A stretch of 64,000 bases of DNA from Flavobacterium sp. ACN2 (GTDB taxonomy: Bacteria; Bacteroidota; Bacteroidia; Flavobacteriales; Flavobacteriaceae), in NCBI RefSeq assembly GCF_002303885.1, contig NZ_MRCM01000003.1, positions 248,001-312,000 of the forward strand. Direction: 5' to 3'. The notes under the pieces are model-generated. The model ran no database searches. It was not told the origin of the DNA and saw only the letters and a list, made by a program, of their open reading frames with translations. Positions 60,183 through 64,000 of the stretch are shown in pieces (position 1 is the first letter of the stretch; every line of letters starts with the position of its first letter). A program made the position numbers and the translations under genes.

Positions 60183-63100
60183 TTAAAAGTTAACATTCAG
60201 ACCCATTAAATAGGTTCTTGGCTGAGGATAATATCCAACATCAATACCTTTAGCCCAAGACTGATTTACGTTTCCGAAACCAATTTCTGGATCCATTCCT
60301 TTGTACTTTGTGAATGTATAAATGTTATTTCCTGCAACATACAATCTGAATTTGCTGAAGAAACTAAGTTTTGTTGTCAGCTTTGTTAAATCACATCCGA
60401 TTGTAGCATTTTTAATTCTGAAGAAATCTGAGTCCTGAATATACAAATCAGAGAATTTAGTATAGTTACCATTATCATCTGTTCCGTATGTAACTCTCGG
60501 AATTCTGTTAGAAGTTCCTTCAGTTGTCCATCTTCCTAACACCTCTGTAGTGTTGTTTGTGTACGCACGAGTATAATCGTGAACTCCAAAAACGTTTTGT
60601 CCTCCAGCGATACCGTAAGTATTAATAGAGAAATCAAAAGCTTTGTATGATAATTCTAAGTTAACCCCGTAATTAATATCTGGATTTGGATCACCAATTT
60701 GAGTTTTATCGTTTGCATCGATTTTTCCGTCACCGTTTAAGTCTACGAAACGAACGTCTCCTGGCTGTGCATTTGGCTGAACACCTGCTGCAACTTCAGT
60801 AGCATTTTGGAAAATTCCGTCTGTTTTTAATCCGTAGAAATAGCCCATTGGTTTTCCAACCTCAACACGGTTCATTTCGTCTAGACCTTGAAATAAAACG
60901 TTTGATTCTCCGTGAATGATTCCTTCGTTGTTAGCAATTTTCAACACTTCATTTTGGTTACGAGAAAGGTTTGCATTGATAGCAAAATTCCAGTCTTTTC
61001 CAAAACGTGTACGGTAAGATAAACCAATTTCAAAACCTTTATTGCTTACGTCTCCACCATTAATGTAAGGTGCAGTTGCTCCAGCATAAGTTGGGATAGA
61101 GGCCAATACTAACCAATCTTTGGTTTTCTTGTCGTAGTAATCAAAAGTCAAAGTAAAGTTGGTGAACAACGTAGCATCAAAACCTAAATCTAACTGCTCA
61201 GAAGTTTCCCATTTTAAGTTACGGTTTGCTAATTGGTCTGGGCTTGAACCTACTAAAAGGGTTTCGTCACCAGTTCCAAAATGATATGTTTTATCTGTAG
61301 AATTTACAGTTGACATATAAGCAAATCTTCTAGCAAATTGGTCGTTACCATTTTGTCCCCAGCTTGCTCTTAATTTGAATGTATTTAAAACTTTATTTTC
61401 TTTGAAGAAAGCTTCTTTATCTAAATTCCATCCTGCAGAGAACGATGGGAAAATAGCATATTTGTTATCTGGACCAAATTCTGATGAACCGTCACGACGA
61501 ACTGTTGCAGAGAATAAGTATTTATTGTTGTAATCATACAATAAACGTCCGAAGTAAGACTGAATCGCATAATCTTTACGATTTCCTTTTACCACATTTG
61601 ATGTCGGATCTTTTGCATTATCTAAATAAGCGTGCTCGAAATCATCAAAAATTAAGTTTCTTCCTTGCCCTTCCATATAATCAGAAGTATTCTTTTTAGC
61701 AGAAGTACCCACTAACACATCAAAATTATGAGAATCAGCAATGTTAAATTTGTATTGAAGTGTGTTTTCAAAAATCCATCCTAACGATTTTGTTGCGCTT
61801 TGAGTTACGCTAGAAACTGTATTATTATCATTTGAAGAAAGCGAATAAACTGGTCTGAAAGAACGGTAATTGCTATCTGTCATATCAACACCATAACTAG
61901 TTCTGAAAGTAAAGTTTTTTGCAAATTTTAATTCCGCAAAAATGTTACCTACATAACGATTTGTTTTAGTCTGATTAAAGTTGTTATAGTATAAAGATCC
62001 AACTGGGTTACTAATATCTTGAGAAATAATAGAACGTGCAAAATCTCCATTTTCGTCATAAGCCTGATCAATTGGAGCTGCATTTAAGAAAGCTCTAATT
62101 GCGTTGCTGTAGATACCATCATCTGCAACACCACTAGACTTGATGTTTGATAAAGTGAAGTTTTCACCAATTTTCAAATATCCTTTAATAACTTCAGAAG
62201 TCGAGTTTACTGAAAAAGTAACACGATCGTATTGAGATTGGTTAGTAGATCCTCCAATCATACCTTCTTGTCCGTAGTAAGATAAACCAGTTGCAATGGT
62301 AGATTTTTCGTCACCTCCAGTAATCAAAAGGGAGTGATTTTGTTTCATTGCGCCTTCGTTAAATAAATCTTTCTGCCAATCATGATCAGGAAATGCAGCA
62401 ATTTGCTCTTTAGTATATAATGGCGCATATCCAGAATTTACACGAGCCTCATTCATTATTGTTGTATACTCTTGTGTATTCATCAAATCCAGTTTTTTAG
62501 CAATCTGCTGAAAACCTGTATAAGAACTGAAAGACACATTCATTTTACCATCTTTTCCTTTTTTTGTTGTAACCAAGATAACTCCGTTTGCGGCTCTTGC
62601 TCCGTAGATAGAAGCTGCAGAAGCATCTTTCAAAACGTCAACCCTTTCAATTACCGAAGGATCAAGGTATCCAATTCCATTATCCACTACTACACCATCA
62701 ACCACATAAAGCGGATCACTGTTTCCTGCTGTACCTGCTCCACGAATATTTACCACCATATTCGCACCTGGCTGTCCAGAAGATGAAGTTACCGAAACCC
62801 CAGAAGCTTGACCTTGTAAAGCATTTACAACATCAAGACTCGCAACCTGCTGAATGTCTTTTCCAGACACCAAAGAAGTTGCCGCAGTATTTACTTTCTT
62901 CTTTTGAGTACCGTAACCGATTACTACAATTTCTTTAAGTTCTGAAGTTTCTGGATTCAAAACGACATTGATAACTTTTTGAGTTCCAACCGTAATATTC
63001 TGCGATTTGAAACCTACAAAAGTGATTACCAAAACATCTCCTGTTTTAGCCTCCACTTTATATTTTCCATCAAAATCGGTAACAGTACTCGATTTTGTTC

Positions 63101-63272
63101 CCTGTACTTGTACAGTTGCTCCTGGAACTCCAAATCCGTCTTCGGAAGAGGTAATTGTCCCACTTACAGTTTTGGATTCTTGAGCAAATCCAAACTGCAT
63201 CATAAATACGCTAAGCAGCACCGCCATAAAATATGGAAGCTTTGTTGTTTTAATACAATTTTTGCTTTTCAT
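60183..63272 (-). CDS. SusC/RagA-family TonB-linked outer-membrane transporter
   Basis: A 1029-residue glycan importer. Signal peptide (about 1-30, ending GFAQ), a CarboxypepD-regulatory-like domain (about 35-110, TVSGTITSSEDGFGVPGATVQVQGT), a TonB-box-like region (LKEIVVIGYGTQKKK), a plug with the SusC signature GAGTAGNSDPLYVVDGVV and SIYGARAANGVILVTTKKG, then the barrel to a final aromatic residue (LMGLNVNF). It pairs with the SusD gene 12 bp downstream, and both head the carbohydrate locus. The promoter and operator-like sequences lie in the 612-bp region upstream. Confidence 0.97.
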   Translation of the reverse strand: MKSKNCIKTTKLPYFMAVLLSVFMMQFGFAQESKTVSGTITSSEDGFGVPGATVQVQGTKSSTVTDFDGKYKVEAKTGDVLVITFVGFKSQNITVGTQKVINVVLNPETSELKEIVVIGYGTQKKKVNTAATSLVSGKDIQQVASLDVVNALQGQASGVSVTSSSGQPGANMVVNIRGAGTAGNSDPLYVVDGVVVDNGIGYLDPSVIERVDVLKDASAASIYGARAANGVILVTTKKGKDGKMNVSFSSYTGFQQIAKKLDLMNTQEYTTIMNEARVNSGYAPLYTKEQIAAFPDHDWQKDLFNEGAMKQNHSLLITGGDEKSTIATGLSYYGQEGMIGGSTNQSQYDRVTFSVNSTSEVIKGYLKIGENFTLSNIKSSGVADDGIYSNAIRAFLNAAPIDQAYDENGDFARSIISQDISNPVGSLYYNNFNQTKTNRYVGNIFAELKFAKNFTFRTSYGVDMTDSNYRSFRPVYSLSSNDNNTVSSVTQSATKSLGWIFENTLQYKFNIADSHNFDVLVGTSAKKNTSDYMEGQGRNLIFDDFEHAYLDNAKDPTSNVVKGNRKDYAIQSYFGRLLYDYNNKYLFSATVRRDGSSEFGPDNKYAIFPSFSAGWNLDKEAFFKENKVLNTFKLRASWGQNGNDQFARRFAYMSTVNSTDKTYHFGTGDETLLVGSSPDQLANRNLKWETSEQLDLGFDATLFTNFTLTFDYYDKKTKDWLVLASIPTYAGATAPYINGGDVSNKGFEIGLSYRTRFGKDWNFAINANLSRNQNEVLKIANNEGIIHGESNVLFQGLDEMNRVEVGKPMGYFYGLKTDGIFQNATEVAAGVQPNAQPGDVRFVDLNGDGKIDANDKTQIGDPNPDINYGVNLELSYKAFDFSINTYGIAGGQNVFGVHDYTRAYTNNTTEVLGRWTTEGTSNRIPRVTYGTDDNGNYTKFSDLYIQDSDFFRIKNATIGCDLTKLTTKLSFFSKFRLYVAGNNIYTFTKYKGMDPEIGFGNVNQSWAKGIDVGYYPQPRTYLMGLNVNF

Positions 63273-63540
63273 AATAAGAATTGATTAAGTTTAAGTTATA
63301 GTTAGTGTTTTTTTACCCTACGAGAAATCCGGAAAAACTTCCCAAGCAGGTCATGCCAAAAAAGAGGGCCTGAATCTCTTTTCCAACATTTAGTACTTGC
63401 AGACTATAAACAACTTTAAAATCGATTCTTTGGGCAAAATCTGATGATGGTAATCTCATCAAAAAGCGATTTAAATCAATTTCTAAAAAAAACATTTGTG
63501 GTAAGTTTAAGTTAAGTGTAGTTTTGTTCTTTTTTACTTA

Positions 63541-63577
63541 TAGTCAATTTGAATTTATCTTATGGTAAATTTGACTA
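63541..63577. promoter_or_regulatory. Operator-like inverted repeat downstream of the susC promoter
   Basis: TAGTCAA (63541-63547) and TTGACTA (63571-63577) flank ATTTA...TAAAT inner half-sites. On the minus strand it lies just past the -7 box, where a repressor would block transcription. Confidence 0.5.
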
Positions 63578-63728
63578 CAAGTGTAAAACAAATTTTCTAT
63601 ATTAACAAAATATTAGGGTTATTTTTTTTCGATTCTGATTAATCCTAATCCATTTTTATTAATGTTGTAAAATCTGAACGAGAATTGAAATAAAAAATAT
63701 AAAAAAATCAACGTTTTATAAAATTGAC

Positions 63729-63792
63729 AATCAGTCGTTTAAGAATTAATTTAAAAAGAACGCTTTTTTAGTACATTCTTAAACGACTGATT
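63729..63792. repeat. Perfect 18-bp inverted repeat in the divergent control region
   Basis: AATCAGTCGTTTAAGAAT (63729-63746) and ATTCTTAAACGACTGATT (63775-63792), spacer 28 bp, 93 bp before the Nudix regulator start. It may be a pair of operator sites in opposite orientation rather than an RNA hairpin. Confidence 0.75.
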
Positions 63793-63884
63793 ATCAAAAT
63801 TTTGTTTCGTTAAAAAAAATATAAGGCTTTCAAAAAGGTTACTAATGATTTTATTTATTTAATTTGTCAAAATTTATCTCATAT

Positions 63885-64000
63885 ATGGTTGAAAATGTAG
63901 ACGACAAAACTGCTTCAAAAAATGAAAACAGTGCGATGAATGCCATCACAATTGACTGTGTCATTTTTGGATTTGACAAAGGCAGTCTTGAAGTACTTTT
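63885..64000 (+). CDS. Nudix-related transcriptional regulator, 3'-truncated by the window edge
   Basis: Only the first 38 codons are present. They give MVENVDDKTASKNEN, then NAITIDCVIFGFDKGSLEVL, which matches the start of the Nudix-like domain of NrtR/AraR-type regulators (compare RIAVDAIVFGYKNNGLYVLL in the nrtR gene here). It is divergent from the susC-led locus, and in Bacteroides the related AraR senses a sugar, so a carbohydrate-sensing role for this locus is plausible. The rest of the protein, including the winged helix, is outside the window. Confidence 0.75.
   Translation, partial: MVENVDDKTASKNENSAMNAITIDCVIFGFDKGSLEVL

Larger units (their letters stand above)
63273..63884. promoter_or_regulatory. 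Divergent control region of the utilization locus and Nudix regulator
   Basis: This 612-bp gap has a minus-strand promoter (CAAAA at 63606-63610 as -33, 20-bp spacer, TACACTTG at 63578-63585 as a near-consensus -7). It has an inverted repeat TAGTCAA/TTGACTA at 63541-63577, a perfect 18-bp inverted repeat at 63729-63792, and two copies of a TAAGTTTAAGTTA-A/T leader motif (63286-63316 and 63502-63537). A 60-codon minus-strand ORF (63313-63495) lies between these leader copies; I do not call it a gene. Confidence 0.6.

Noticed and set aside
39936..63272. Starch utilization locus, suggested by SusC/SusD, GH97 and GH31
   Set aside because: There is no GH13 amylase; GH5 with BACON, GH2, GH95 and the acetylesterase fit xyloglucan far better.
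63313..63495. 60-codon minus-strand ORF upstream of susC as a protein gene
   Set aside because: No family resemblance and likely untranslated leader; kept only as a finding about the duplicated leader.
1..64000. tRNA, rRNA, insertion sequences, prophage or conjugative genes
   Set aside because: Looked for cloverleaf-like ends, rRNA cores, transposase and integrase motifs; none was recognised by eye, although a covariance search was not possible.

Overview
The window is chromosomal DNA of a Flavobacterium-like member of the Bacteroidota. The evidence is the low GC content, promoters of the TAnnTTTG type, many lipoproteins and SusC/SusD transporters, Bacteroidota-type homogentisate and tryptophan dioxygenases, and intergenic palindromes of a kind common in flavobacteria. 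I see no rRNA, tRNA, CRISPR array, transposase or phage gene. Two genes are cut by the window ends: uvrC on the left and a Nudix-type regulator on the right.

Bases 1-21,100 are mostly housekeeping genes on the plus strand. They are uvrC, a patatin/Omp85 fusion, tyrosine degradation (hmgA, hpd), a DUF3108 protein, a tryptophan 2,3-dioxygenase homologue, an M23 lipoprotein, pgi, a TonB receptor, an RlpA-like protein, yicC, gmk and nadD. Two genes for four-helix-bundle (S23/IVS) proteins lie between hmgA and hpd and between gmk and nadD, each next to hairpin-forming repeats. A probable small RNA lies at about 6927-7036.

Bases 21,283-31,264 (minus strand) hold the most unusual region, a 12-gene cluster centred on NAD+ and ADP-ribose. 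In transcription order it encodes an NrtR-type Nudix regulator, PRPP synthetase, ADP-ribosylglycohydrolase, a helical protein, a VWA protein, a divergent PurA-like enzyme, NADAR, the RNA 2'-phosphotransferase KptA/Tpt1, a 2OG-Fe(II) dioxygenase, a calcineurin-like phosphoesterase, a second ADP-ribosylglycohydrolase and a NadV/NAMPT-type nicotinamide phosphoribosyltransferase. Two copies of the 21-bp palindrome TTTGYGT-N7-ACGCAAA flank and overlap a canonical promoter between nrtR and prs. The inferred logic is that KptA consumes NAD+ and releases nicotinamide, NADAR and the two glycohydrolases handle ADP-ribose adducts, and NadV plus Prs return nicotinamide to NMN, all under an NAD/ADP-ribose-sensing repressor.

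Bases 31,366-39,751 hold a PKD lipoprotein, a divergent LysR regulator and exported DJ-1/PfpI protein, an iron-type alcohol dehydrogenase, gpsA, pheS, several small conserved proteins and a CvpA-like membrane protein. Bases 39,936-63,272 (minus strand) are a polysaccharide utilization locus: SusC, SusD, a surface lipoprotein, GH2, GH31, GH97, GH39, GH3, BACON-GH5, an SGNH acetylesterase and GH95. This set fits xyloglucan. A second Nudix-related regulator begins divergently at 63,885, across a control region with inverted repeats.

Many gaps hold imperfect hairpins built from locus-specific short words, or short perfect palindromes that recur in the window. They are recorded separately because the genes do not explain them.
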